Assembly: GCA_964574215.1 (NCBI GenBank)
Contig: CAZNLR010000003.1
Coordinates: forward strand, 62,001 to 126,000
Direction of reading: 5' to 3'
Source of the DNA: GCA-2725625 sp964574215
Lineage (GTDB): Bacteria > Pseudomonadota > Alphaproteobacteria > Rhodospirillales > UBA2165
Length of the DNA: 64,000 bases
Made by a program: the position numbers and the translations under genes. Numbering within the stretch: position 1 is the first letter of the stretch; the number at the start of each line of letters is the position of its first letter. Shown here piece after piece: positions 7,947 through 16,309 of this stretch. The notes under the pieces are model-generated. The model saw nothing but the letters and a program-made list of their open reading frames with translations, had not been told where the DNA came from and did no database searches.

Positions 7947-8747
7947 ATGGTAAAAAAATCGAGCGCTGCCGCTGCCAATATGAATACAAAACCCGGCCGG
8001 GATGCCAAAGCGAACAAAAAGCGTCCTCCGGCGAAAAAGTCGAGCGGCAAGCCGCTCTACCAGCAGGTGGACAACATTATCCGCCAACGACTTATCGATA
8101 ATGTCTGGGTGCCGGGCGACGCTCTGCCGTCGGAGATGCAACTTGCTGCGGAACTTAAAGTTAGCCAGGGGACGGTGAGGAAAGCGCTCAACGATCTGGT
8201 GGCGGAAAATTTATTGTATCGCCGACAGGGGCTCGGCACCTTCGTATCGGAACATACGGAACGGCGGGCGCTGTTCCTGTATTTCAGCATCGTCGGCAAT
8301 GACGGTTCACGCCTGCTGCCGGAAAGCAAGATTTTGAAATGTGCCGAGGTCAAGCCGACCGCCGAAGAGATTGATAGGCTGCAACTCGACCCCGGTGAAG
8401 AGGTCGTCAGATTCAGGCGCGTTCGGTTTTTCAACAGTATTCCCACCATCATGGAAAATATCACCCTGCCTCTGGAACACTTTCCCGGATTCGGAACCGA
8501 TGTGGAGCCGCCCAATAATTTATTCCGGTTTTACCAATCGAATTACGGCATTACGGTTTCGAAGGCGGAGGAAACTCTCAGAGCGGTTGGCGCATCCGCC
8601 GAGGAAGCGAAATTCCTGGGTATCGATAAAGGTGCGCCGTTGCTCGAAATCGACCGGGTTGCCAAAATGCTGGACGGACGTCCGGTTGAAATGCGCGTCA
8701 GCCATTGTGAGACAAGCAACTACCGTTACGTCGCCGAACGGGGCTAG
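7947..8747 (+). CDS. GntR family regulator, HutC subfamily (UTRA domain)
   Basis: A 266-residue regulator. A basic N-terminal tail is followed by a winged helix-turn-helix (about residues 34-100: PLYQQVDNIIRQRL, GDALPSEMQLAAEL, VSQGTVRKALNDLVAENLL, RRQGLGTFV). A UTRA ligand-binding domain covers about residues 115-260. HutC-type proteins usually repress catabolic genes until a pathway metabolite binds the UTRA domain. A perfect palindrome lies directly upstream, and copies precede two transporters and other catabolic genes, so this is the best candidate for master regulator of the region. The next two genes are dehydrogenases on the same strand behind a hairpin. Confidence 0.93.
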   Translation: MVKKSSAAAANMNTKPGRDAKANKKRPPAKKSSGKPLYQQVDNIIRQRLIDNVWVPGDALPSEMQLAAELKVSQGTVRKALNDLVAENLLYRRQGLGTFVSEHTERRALFLYFSIVGNDGSRLLPESKILKCAEVKPTAEEIDRLQLDPGEEVVRFRRVRFFNSIPTIMENITLPLEHFPGFGTDVEPPNNLFRFYQSNYGITVSKAEETLRAVGASAEEAKFLGIDKGAPLLEIDRVAKMLDGRPVEMRVSHCETSNYRYVAERG

Positions 8748-8763
8748 ATTACGGTTTTACCAG

Positions 8764-8798
8764 GGGGCAGTCCTAGCTGAAGGGACTGCCCCTATTTT
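8764..8798 (+). terminator. Hairpin terminator or attenuator after the GntR gene
   Basis: GGGGCAGTCC (8764-8773) pairs perfectly with GGACTGCCCC (8783-8792) over a 9-nt loop, followed by TATTTT. It separates the regulator gene from the two dehydrogenase genes. The T-run is weak, so partial read-through is possible. Confidence 0.65.
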
Positions 8799-8814
8799 AA
8801 TGAGGGGATAAATA

Positions 8815-9732
8815 ATGACAAAGAAAATCGGTTTTATCGGTCTTGGCGTTTTGGGTTCGGCCATGGCACCCAATCTTCTGGAAAGCGGTTTCGATGTCGT
8901 CGGCTACGATATCCGCCCGGAAACTCTGGAGGAACTGGGCAAGCTTGGCATGGCGGCGGGATCGTCGCCTCGGGACATCGCTCAGCAGTCTGACGTCGTC
9001 GTTACCTGCCTGCCGACCATAGAAATACTGCACGATGTCTATGGCGGACCGGACGGCATCGACAAGGCCGACAAAAAAGGCCAAATCGTCATTGAAACCA
9101 GCACTTTCCCCGTCGACGAGAAAGAGAAGGCCAACGAGGTGATGAAGGCTGCCGGCAAGCGTATGCTCGACTGCCCTGTCAGCGGCAATCGTATTCTGGC
9201 CGTCAAGAAGCAACTGACCGCCTTCGCCAGCGGTGAGGAAGTCGCCTATCGGGAGGTCGAAGACGTCATCCAGGGCTTTGCTGACCGGTGTTTCTATGTG
9301 GGCGAGTTCGGCAGCGGCATGAAAATGAAATTCTGCGCCAATATATTGAATTTGGTTCACAACAGCGTCGCCGCCGAGGTCATGGTTCTGGGCATGAAAT
9401 CGGGCCTGGACCCCAAAATGATCCATCAGGTGATCAGCGGGTCGGGATCGTCCTCGTCCATGTTCGAGACCAGGGGCGCCATGATGGCCAACAACAACTA
9501 TATCCACGAGGGAATGAACTTTTCGATCCCCATCAAGGATTCCCGCTTTATCTCCGACCATGCCCACAAACTAAGCGTACCGACACCCATATATCATGCC
9601 GCCTTGCAGCCCTACTACGCTGCCGTCGCCCAGGGCCATCACGACGAGGACGCTGCCGCCGTCTGCGCCGCCATGGAACGGGCCGCTAATTGTGAACGGA
9701 CGGATGAGGAGAAATCAAACAATGAGTTCTAA
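8815..9732 (+). CDS. 3-hydroxyisobutyrate dehydrogenase family enzyme, copy 1
   Basis: A 305-residue beta-hydroxyacid dehydrogenase. The N-terminal Rossmann motif is GFIGLGVLGSAMAPNLLESG (about residues 5-24). The substrate-site segment MLDCPVSGNR lies near residue 120, and the catalytic-lysine region GSGMKMKFCANILN near residue 165. Family reactions are NAD(P)-dependent oxidations of 3-hydroxyisobutyrate, tartronate semialdehyde and similar acids. Its 3' end overlaps the next gene, which encodes a paralogue, so two related steps or a two-part enzyme are likely. Confidence 0.92.
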   Translation: MTKKIGFIGLGVLGSAMAPNLLESGFDVVGYDIRPETLEELGKLGMAAGSSPRDIAQQSDVVVTCLPTIEILHDVYGGPDGIDKADKKGQIVIETSTFPVDEKEKANEVMKAAGKRMLDCPVSGNRILAVKKQLTAFASGEEVAYREVEDVIQGFADRCFYVGEFGSGMKMKFCANILNLVHNSVAAEVMVLGMKSGLDPKMIHQVISGSGSSSSMFETRGAMMANNNYIHEGMNFSIPIKDSRFISDHAHKLSVPTPIYHAALQPYYAAVAQGHHDEDAAAVCAAMERAANCERTDEEKSNNEF

Positions 9733-10606
9733 AGCTGGGAGAATCAAAATTGGTGTGATCGGCCTTGGCAACATGGGTGGCGGCATCGCCCGTAATTTGA
9801 TTAAAGCCGGATATAATGTCCATGTCTGGGACCTATCGGACCCGGCTTTAAAGCCATTCAGGAAAAAGGCGACGGTAAGCGACCCCACCAAAATGGCCGC
9901 TGCCTGTTCAATCATATTTTTCGTCGTCCATGGATCAAAAGAGATCAGCGGCATGATGTCCGGTCGGCGTGGCATGCTTTCCAAGCCTCGGAACAATCTT
10001 GTCCTTTATGACCTCACCACGTCCGATCCCACGGAGACCAAAAAGCTGGTGAAAAAAGCCGCCCGAAAAAATGTCGTTTATATGGATGCCGGCATGACCG
10101 GCGGTGCTACAGGCGCGGACAAAGGAACCCTGTCTCTGATGATCGGCGGCGACGAAAAGGCCTACAAGCGAACGCGCAAGTATCTCGCCGCCTTCACTGA
10201 GCGAACCTTCCTCGTGGGGGGATCGGGCGCCGGTCATACGTTGAAACTGATATTCAACATGGTGGTGCACACCAATTTCTTCATCCTTTGCGAAGCCGGT
10301 CACCTGGCCCAACGTGCCGGGATTGACCTGGGCGATATGATTGACGTCGTCAACGCCGGCAATGCGCGGAGCTATATCAGCGAACAGCGTTTCCCCAATC
10401 ATATCCTATCCGAAACCTGGGACGGGCGGTCAAGCGTATACAATCTTCACAAGGATGTGGGGATGGCCGTGAACATGGCGGTAAATATGGGTATGTCGAC
10501 AAAACTTGGTAAAGATACCCATACCTATTTGAAGCGGGCTATCAAGCAGGGCATGTCAGGAGATGACTTCACCCGCCTCTATCAAAACTTCGAGAAAATA
10601 TCTTAA
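9722..10606 (+). CDS. 3-hydroxyisobutyrate dehydrogenase family enzyme, copy 2
   Basis: A 294-residue paralogue of the preceding gene. I use the ATG at 9722, which overlaps the upstream gene by 11 bp and has GAGGAG nearby; the frame is open further upstream, but the Rossmann motif GVIGLGNMGGGIARNLIKAG then begins at the expected distance. The substrate-site segment reads DAGMTGGATGADKG in place of the usual DAPVSGG, and the lysine region is GSGAGHTLKLIFNMV. That changed active-site loop suggests a different substrate from copy 1. A terminator-like hairpin follows the gene. Confidence 0.9.
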   Translation: MSSKAGRIKIGVIGLGNMGGGIARNLIKAGYNVHVWDLSDPALKPFRKKATVSDPTKMAAACSIIFFVVHGSKEISGMMSGRRGMLSKPRNNLVLYDLTTSDPTETKKLVKKAARKNVVYMDAGMTGGATGADKGTLSLMIGGDEKAYKRTRKYLAAFTERTFLVGGSGAGHTLKLIFNMVVHTNFFILCEAGHLAQRAGIDLGDMIDVVNAGNARSYISEQRFPNHILSETWDGRSSVYNLHKDVGMAVNMAVNMGMSTKLGKDTHTYLKRAIKQGMSGDDFTRLYQNFEKIS

Positions 10607-10613
10607 AAAAAAT

Positions 10614-10640
10614 GGCGCCCCCAAAGGGAGCGCCTAATTT
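10614..10640. terminator. Convergent terminator hairpin
   Basis: GGCGCCCCC (10614-10622) and GGGAGCGCC (10626-10634) pair with one mismatch over a 3-nt loop, followed by TAATTTTA. It lies between the plus-strand dehydrogenase pair and the minus-strand tctC2 gene and may serve both. Confidence 0.6.
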
Positions 10641-10660
10641 TAGATACGTATTATTAGTCT

Positions 10661-11623
10661 TTATTTTTTCATCAAACCTTGAACCATGGCTTTGTACGCC
10701 TTGCTCTGGGCTGGGCGTTGTTTTTCATAAGCTTCGCCCGGCACATAGTCGGTGATTTCGCCAATAGCCTTGATCAGGCGTTTGTAAGTTTTATGGCCCT
10801 GCAACTTGGTCATCGCATCGCGCAATTTGGCGAGACGGTCAGCCGGGATTCCCCGCTGAGCCATCAGCACGCGGTGCATCAAGCCAATATCCGCCGTGTA
10901 ACCGAGGTCTTTAAAGGTCGGCACGCCCGGGAAAGCGGTTTTTTCGCCGGCGCTAATCAGGACGCGGACTTTTTTGCCTTGGGCCTTAATGGTGGATTTG
11001 AACTGGAAGGTGAAGTCGGCTTCGCCGGCCAGGAAACCCCTGAGGGAGGGTCCGCCGCCTTTATAGGGAACCATGACGATATCTTTGACGATACCGGCTT
11101 CGGTGAACAGCTGCAAAGCCGGTGCATGGGTGGCGCCCCAATTACCGGAATGGGCGAATTTCAATTTACCCGGGTTGGCTTTGGCAAAACTCACCAAGTC
11201 TTTCCAGGTCTTGAATGGGCTGTCGGCGCGCACTATGGCCGAGAAGCTGCCCGAATTCAATTTGCCCACCGTGACGAAAGCTTTGTCGGTGTTGTAGGGA
11301 AGCTTTTTGACGTGCTTTTGCAGCTGGTCATAATAGTTATGGGTGAACAGCAGCGTATAGCCGTCCGGCTTCGCCTTGGCGGCGGCAGCCGTACCGACCT
11401 GGCCGGAAGCTCCCGGCATCAATTTCACGATCAGCGCATTACCCAGAAACTCGGGAATGACACTGGTAAAGACCCGCGCATTACGGTCATGGGAGCCACC
11501 GGCACCCAACGGCAGGATCAAGGTAATCGGTTTTTCCGGATATTCGGCCTTGGCGTCGTCGATGACGAGCCCCAATGCGAGCGCCGCACCCAGAAGAAGT
11601 TTCGTTAAATTGCGAATTCGCAT
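10661..11623 (-). CDS. tctC: TTT transporter periplasmic substrate-binding protein (TctC/Bug family), system 2
   Basis: A 320-residue Bug-family binding protein. The signal peptide covers about residues 1-26 (LLLGAALALGLVIDDAKA). The mature start YPEKPITLILPLGAGGSHDRN and KPDGYTLLFTHNY are diagnostic. It is the last gene of the minus-strand TTT cluster and has its own upstream operator (site 3), so binding-protein expression can be set apart from the membrane genes. It differs clearly from the system 1 binding protein, so a different but co-regulated ligand is likely. Confidence 0.93.
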   Translation of the reverse strand: MRIRNLTKLLLGAALALGLVIDDAKAEYPEKPITLILPLGAGGSHDRNARVFTSVIPEFLGNALIVKLMPGASGQVGTAAAAKAKPDGYTLLFTHNYYDQLQKHVKKLPYNTDKAFVTVGKLNSGSFSAIVRADSPFKTWKDLVSFAKANPGKLKFAHSGNWGATHAPALQLFTEAGIVKDIVMVPYKGGGPSLRGFLAGEADFTFQFKSTIKAQGKKVRVLISAGEKTAFPGVPTFKDLGYTADIGLMHRVLMAQRGIPADRLAKLRDAMTKLQGHKTYKRLIKAIGEITDYVPGEAYEKQRPAQSKAYKAMVQGLMKK

Positions 11624-11705
11624 TTTCTTTCCTCTCTGTTTTTACTCTTTTAAAATTTAGTATCTCCCCCGAATGGATTGAGATACACCCAAATCCCCTA
11701 AATTA

Positions 11706-11719
11706 GTCTTATATAAGAC
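11706..11719. promoter_or_regulatory. GntR-type operator, site 3 of 5 (upstream of tctC2)
   Basis: GTCTTATATAAGAC is a perfect 14-bp palindrome (one flanking base breaks the 16-bp form). It lies 82 bp before the tctC2 start, inside the gap between tctA2 and tctC2. On the minus strand a TTGACG box (plus-strand 11737-11742) is about 17-18 bp from the site, so the operator would cover the -10 region. Confidence 0.7.
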
Positions 11720-11764
11720 ATCAGGGGGAATGCTTTCGTCAAGTCCCTAATGGCACTTAACCGA

Positions 11765-13267
11765 CTAACCCGCCCCGAACTCTTTACGCAACCGAGCGCT
11801 ACGCCGCCACATCAGGAAGGTGACGATAGGAGTTAACGCAAAAATTACGGCGGAAATAGGACGATCGAACATCATATATTGAAGCAGATTTCCGCTCGAT
11901 AAGGTGACACTTTGCCCGAACGAGTACTCCAGGGTCGGCCCCAGGATGAAGCCCATGGCCATCGGTGTTACGTCGAAATGCAGTTTCTTGGCGATATAAC
12001 CGAAAGCGCCAAAGAAGACGAGAACGCCCAGATCAAAGGGTTGAGCCCTGAATATCCAAGTACCGGCGAAGGCGAACACCAGTGTCAATGGCAATAAAAA
12101 CGATTTCCGGATGGTCACAACCTTTGCGAAAAACGGAATGCAGAGGTAACCGATCCCCAGAAATAAAATATTGGCGATGACCATGGCGATCAAAATGGCG
12201 AAAACCATCGGTCCCTGTTCTTCCATCAGCTGAGGGCCCGGCCGCATACCCTGGGCGATAAAGGCGCCTACAAGGATGACCGTCAAATTATCGCCGGGAA
12301 TTCCCAGTGTCAGCAACGGCACCAGGGTCGGTCCGTTGACGGCGTTGTTGGCCGCCTCCGCCGCCGCTACACCTTCAATTTCACCGGTGCCGAATTTTTC
12401 AGGATGAGGAGAGGCTGCCTTGGCTGCCGCATAGCCCATAAAAGCTGCCACCACTTGGCCGACGCCCGGTACCATACCGATGGAGGTGCCGATCATGGTC
12501 GAACGTATAATGGTCCGGCCACAGGATTTGAATTCAGCAAATGTCAAACGATCGCCGGAAATCTTCAAATCGCTTTTGGCGACAATGGACGATGCTTTTT
12601 TCTCAATGCCGGAAAATATTTCCGGCAGGGCAAAGACGCCGATCAGCATGGGCAGCAATGGAATTCCCGATTCAATTTCCGGAAAGCCGAAAGAAAACCG
12701 GGACAAGGCGCCGATGGGGTCCTGACCGATCATGCCAAAGAACAGACCGACCATGAGCATCAATAACCCTTTGACAAAAACGCCGCTGGATGTCGCGGAA
12801 ATCACCACCAACGCCAAGAATAATATCGCCGCCAATTCGGGCGGGCCCAGTAAAAGAGCTACGGCTGCAATGGGGCCGATCAACGCGATGGTGATGATAT
12901 CGCTGGTCAGGTCGCCGGAAACCGAAGAGAACAGCGCAATTTCCAGCGCCTTCCGGGCCTGGCCTTTTTTGGTCAAACTGGGACCATCAAATGTTGTCGC
13001 CACGGCGGCGCCGGTGCCGGGCATGGAAACCAGGATGGCGGGGATCGACCCGCCGTAAATCCCTCCTTTATAGACGCCAATCAGGAACGGAATACCCAAG
13101 AGCGGATCGAGGAAAAACGAAATCGGCAACAAAATCGCCATGGCCATCAGTGTGGTGAATCCTGGCAACGAGCCCACGAACATGCCGAGGAATAATCCTC
13201 CGGACATGTACAGCATGGTGTCGAGACGGAACGCCAGTCCGATGCCCTCGATAAATGATTCAAACAT
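11765..13267 (-). CDS. tctA: TTT transporter large permease TctA, system 2
   Basis: A 500-residue multi-spanning permease of the TctA family. Visible family motifs are GMFVGSLPGFTTLMAMAILLPIS (about residues 28-50), GVYKGGIYGGSIPAILVSMPGT, GTSIGMVPGVGQVVAAFMGYAAAK, and NNAVNGPTLVPLLTLGIPG. It lies 10 bp behind tctB2 and uses the same ion-coupled uptake mechanism as system 1. The order here (tctB-tctA-tctC) differs from system 1 (tctC-tctB-tctA), so the two are not a simple recent tandem copy. Confidence 0.95.
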   Translation of the reverse strand: MFESFIEGIGLAFRLDTMLYMSGGLFLGMFVGSLPGFTTLMAMAILLPISFFLDPLLGIPFLIGVYKGGIYGGSIPAILVSMPGTGAAVATTFDGPSLTKKGQARKALEIALFSSVSGDLTSDIITIALIGPIAAVALLLGPPELAAILFLALVVISATSSGVFVKGLLMLMVGLFFGMIGQDPIGALSRFSFGFPEIESGIPLLPMLIGVFALPEIFSGIEKKASSIVAKSDLKISGDRLTFAEFKSCGRTIIRSTMIGTSIGMVPGVGQVVAAFMGYAAAKAASPHPEKFGTGEIEGVAAAEAANNAVNGPTLVPLLTLGIPGDNLTVILVGAFIAQGMRPGPQLMEEQGPMVFAILIAMVIANILFLGIGYLCIPFFAKVVTIRKSFLLPLTLVFAFAGTWIFRAQPFDLGVLVFFGAFGYIAKKLHFDVTPMAMGFILGPTLEYSFGQSVTLSSGNLLQYMMFDRPISAVIFALTPIVTFLMWRRSARLRKEFGAG

Positions 13268-13277
13268 TCAGCGCTCC

Positions 13278-13856
13278 TTAGAAAAACGAATTATTAGACA
13301 GGAATTTCACCGGCTCATAAATGAACGAGCCTTTGGAAATCAAATCATCAACGGGGAATGGCGGCAATTCGATAAACAACACCTTGAGAAAAATTAGGTA
13401 GATCCCCATGGGAATTATCAGACTGATCGCACCGCCCAGCAGAAAACTGCGGTTGCCGAAATAAGTCGACATCGCAAACACCAGAATAGCGCTGCCAAAA
13501 ACAAAGCCCAGATTGACCATCAGCGGCACATAGATCGCCATCATGATCAGCGTTATGGTCACATTGGTGATGGCTTCCTTGTCCAGATCACGCAGCAGAT
13601 TTTTCTGATCGATGCCAAAACTGACGATCAGGAACCAGACACCCAGCAAAAACAAAACAATGGCGACAATCTGAGGAAACAATTCCGGCGGCAGGTTGAA
13701 TTGGCCGACCGATAATTGGATCAACGGTTTGTCGATGTGATACGGGATTATCAGGTAGAGCCCGATCGCCAGTCCGATAAAGATTATCGCCGCAACCGTG
13801 TTGAAGTTGAACCGCCGTTGAGTGGTCTGACCATTTGCAGTTTGGTCTGCTGTCAT
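13278..13856 (-). CDS. tctB: TTT transporter small membrane subunit TctB, system 2
   Basis: A 192-residue protein with four hydrophobic segments (about residues 18-38, 55-75, 95-125 and 128-155), matching the TctB topology. It begins 36 bp after the Gfo/Idh gene and ends 10 bp before tctA2, so it belongs to the same minus-strand operon. Assignment depends on topology and neighbours. Confidence 0.85.
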   Translation of the reverse strand: MTADQTANGQTTQRRFNFNTVAAIIFIGLAIGLYLIIPYHIDKPLIQLSVGQFNLPPELFPQIVAIVLFLLGVWFLIVSFGIDQKNLLRDLDKEAITNVTITLIMMAIYVPLMVNLGFVFGSAILVFAMSTYFGNRSFLLGGAISLIIPMGIYLIFLKVLFIELPPFPVDDLISKGSFIYEPVKFLSNNSFF

Positions 13857-13892
13857 TTTATGTTTCTTCCCCGAAGGCAGTTCAACTTAACA

Positions 13893-14957
13893 CTAACTTG
13901 GCATTCTGATTGACGACATGTCGCTGGAATTCAGCGGCAATGTAACCGGCTCGTTCCGTTCCACCGACAAATCCGCGGCCATATAGACTTCCATCACGGT
14001 GCGGGCCTGATCAGGCGTCACCATGACCGGCCGGTCAAGCGCGACGGCTTCCAGAAAATGAAGCCCCTCATTGTGCATGGGACCGGCGAAAACATGTTCG
14101 ACCTGCTCGCCCGGCATGGTGGACATGGGCAGCCGGATACCGTTTTCCATGGTATTCAGGATGACGTCCCGGTGGGTATCGTCGATCACCAGCATACCGT
14201 CGGTGCCCGTGAATTCGATCCAGGTGCCGGAATAATTGGGATGCCCGGGCGGCATGGTCCAGCCGGCGCCGACGGTCACGATCACGCCGTTATCCATGGT
14301 GACCATCATCCACTGGGCGTCCTCCAATCCGGTAATGTCTTTCATAACGCCATAAGCGGATTGGGAGTAAACCCGGATGGGTTTCGCCGGTTCCAGACAC
14401 CACAGCAGGAAATCCAGGTCATGGGTGGCTTCCATGGCCGCCGGAGACAGTTTGATGCGGCCGCCGATTTTGTTACCCAACCCCCTGGTGATATGGCGGC
14501 TGACCACAGCGGCAACCGGCGATCCAAGCGTGCCGTCATTGAGGCTTTTTTTGACGTAGGCGAATTTCGGATTGAAACGCTGGGAATAGCCGATGGTGAA
14601 TTTTGCATCGTTCTTGAGCGCCAGATCGACCAACTCGTCGGCTTCCTGCAACGTCAGGGACAGTGGTTTTTCGAGAAACACATGTTTGCCGGCTGAGAGG
14701 CAATCCTTGGCCATGGGATAGTGGATGTCCTCCGGCGTCGCCGATATAAAATAGGCGTCGATGTCGTCGTTTTTCAGGAGTTCCTTGTAGTCGCCGGTTG
14801 CCGTCACCGGATCGGTCAGATTCCTTACCTCCTCGAGACGCTCCGGATTATTCTCTGCGATATGAAGATCTTTAACCAACGGGCTCGATACGCACGTATT
14901 CGCCCTGATACCGCCACACCACCCGGTGCCGATAACCCCTACATTTATTTGTTTCAT
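13893..14957 (-). CDS. Gfo/Idh/MocA family oxidoreductase, first gene of TTT operon 2
   Basis: A 354-residue NAD(P)-dependent oxidoreductase. The N-terminal Rossmann motif is VGVIGTGWCGGIRANT, and the EKPLSLTLQEAD segment with its conserved lysine lies near residue 95. It is the promoter-proximal gene of a minus-strand operon with tctB2 and tctA2, and operator site 4 lies 53 bp upstream. The layout links it to the first metabolic step on the compound taken up by system 2. It is a distant paralogue of the enzymes at 4331 and 38857. Confidence 0.92.
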   Translation of the reverse strand: MKQINVGVIGTGWCGGIRANTCVSSPLVKDLHIAENNPERLEEVRNLTDPVTATGDYKELLKNDDIDAYFISATPEDIHYPMAKDCLSAGKHVFLEKPLSLTLQEADELVDLALKNDAKFTIGYSQRFNPKFAYVKKSLNDGTLGSPVAAVVSRHITRGLGNKIGGRIKLSPAAMEATHDLDFLLWCLEPAKPIRVYSQSAYGVMKDITGLEDAQWMMVTMDNGVIVTVGAGWTMPPGHPNYSGTWIEFTGTDGMLVIDDTHRDVILNTMENGIRLPMSTMPGEQVEHVFAGPMHNEGLHFLEAVALDRPVMVTPDQARTVMEVYMAADLSVERNEPVTLPLNSSDMSSIRMPS

Positions 14958-15009
14958 ATTCAGGTTCCCTGGAGGCTTTTTTTGTTTTCTTTCTGGAAAT
15001 CAAACAATC

Positions 15010-15025
15010 AGTCTTATATAAGACT
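15010..15025. promoter_or_regulatory. GntR-type operator, site 4 of 5 (between divergent Gfo/Idh and 2-hydroxyacid dehydrogenase)
   Basis: AGTCTTATATAAGACT, identical to the site before the GntR gene. On the minus strand a consensus TTGACA (plus-strand 15054-15059) lies upstream with a TAATAG box about 15 bp further on, and the operator falls just downstream of that, in the start-site region of the operon that begins at 14957. It is 169 bp from the divergent gene at 15194 and might affect that as well. Confidence 0.75.
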
Positions 15026-15193
15026 TAAGCAAGCTATTATTTTTTTCAGGAACCTGTCAAGAGTACTTTCTGCAAACGGTTGAACTAGCGGTACTGTGAT
15101 TGATAAATTTCTGGCAAGCAAGCGGTGTGGGTGTTATTGACGCCTCATCAATTAAAAAACTAAAATTTCTAAATTAGGGAAGAGGAAAATTTC

Positions 15194-16153
15194 ATGGCCA
15201 ATCCATTAGTCGCAGTCGCCGATTCTGTATTTCCAAGCCTGGAACCCGCCAAGGAAGCGCTGGCGCGGGTCAATGCCGATTTGAAGCTGGCCGAAGAGGC
15301 GACACCTGAAAAAATTCTGGCTGTCGCCGCCGATGCGGACGGCCTGCTGGTCACCTACGGCCAGATTACGGCTGAAGTCATCGCCGGTCTTAACAACTGC
15401 AAGGTTATCGGTCGCTTCGGCATTGGTATCGATAACATCGATATCCCCGCCGCCCGTGACGCCGGAATTACCGTAACCTATGCGCCGGTCTATTGCCTGG
15501 ACGAAGTCTCCGACCATGCCATGGCCTTACTGCTGTCGCTGGCCCGCAAAATTCCCTTTGCCAACAAACGGGCCGCGGAAGGCCGCTGGGAAATGAAAGC
15601 GGTCACGCCCATCGGCCGTTTCCGTGGCAAGACCATGGGGCTTATCGGTCTCGGCAATATTCCGCAGCAGATCGTCGGTAAGGCGCAGGCCTTTGGCATC
15701 AATGTGATCGCCTCCGACCCCTATTGCCCGGAAGACGTCTTCAGCCGCCTCAATGTGGAAAAGGTCGAATTGGACGACCTGCTGGCCCGGTCCGATTACG
15801 TTTCCGTCCATGCGCCGCTGACGGAGGAAACGGAAAACATGTTTAACATGGACGCCTTCAAGAAAATGAAATCCTCGGCGTTTTTGGTCAACACGGCGCG
15901 TGGGCCTTTGGTGGAAGTCAATGAATTGGCCGCCGCCCTGGATGCGGGCGAAATCGCCGGCGCCGCGCTGGACGTGATGCCCGTGGAACCGCCGGAAGCC
16001 GACAATCCGCTGCTGGGCCGGGACGACGTTATCCTGACGCCGCACACCGGTTTCTATTCCGAGGACGCATTGCTGGATCTTCAGACCACTGTCGCCAGCG
16101 ACGTCGCCGCCGTTCTGGCCGGTGAAGAACCGAAGTATCCCGTAAAGGGATAG
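15194..16153 (+). CDS. D-isomer-specific 2-hydroxyacid dehydrogenase (SerA-like)
   Basis: A 319-residue NAD-dependent dehydrogenase. The nucleotide fold shows GLIGLGNIPQQIVGKAQAFG near residue 150, with proline in place of the usual third glycine of GxGxxG. The catalytic trio is visible: arginine in LVNTARGPLVE, glutamate in DVMPVEPPEAD, and histidine in ILTPHTGFYSEDAL. The short form without an ACT domain argues for 2-hydroxyacid or glyoxylate-type substrates rather than regulated serine synthesis. The start has a good AAGAGGAAAA upstream. It is divergent from the TTT system 2 operon across a 236-bp gap that holds operator site 4. Confidence 0.92.
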   Translation: MANPLVAVADSVFPSLEPAKEALARVNADLKLAEEATPEKILAVAADADGLLVTYGQITAEVIAGLNNCKVIGRFGIGIDNIDIPAARDAGITVTYAPVYCLDEVSDHAMALLLSLARKIPFANKRAAEGRWEMKAVTPIGRFRGKTMGLIGLGNIPQQIVGKAQAFGINVIASDPYCPEDVFSRLNVEKVELDDLLARSDYVSVHAPLTEETENMFNMDAFKKMKSSAFLVNTARGPLVEVNELAAALDAGEIAGAALDVMPVEPPEADNPLLGRDDVILTPHTGFYSEDALLDLQTTVASDVAAVLAGEEPKYPVKG

Positions 16154-16309
16154 ACACTGCGTAAGGCCCGCGTCGCTGAGCGGCGTGGCGCCACCTTTGT
16201 CATTTGGTTAACCAGAGGCTTTTGCAACCTCTGAAGTCCATGCCATAATTGATTTGGCCGTCTATATAGATTGGCGGTAACCGATTATGGGGGAGGAAGA
16301 CAGCAATTG

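Noticed and set aside
16213..16235. Small CAGAGG/CCTCTG hairpin after the 2-hydroxyacid dehydrogenase as a terminator
   Set aside because: The stem has only six pairs and no T-run follows it.
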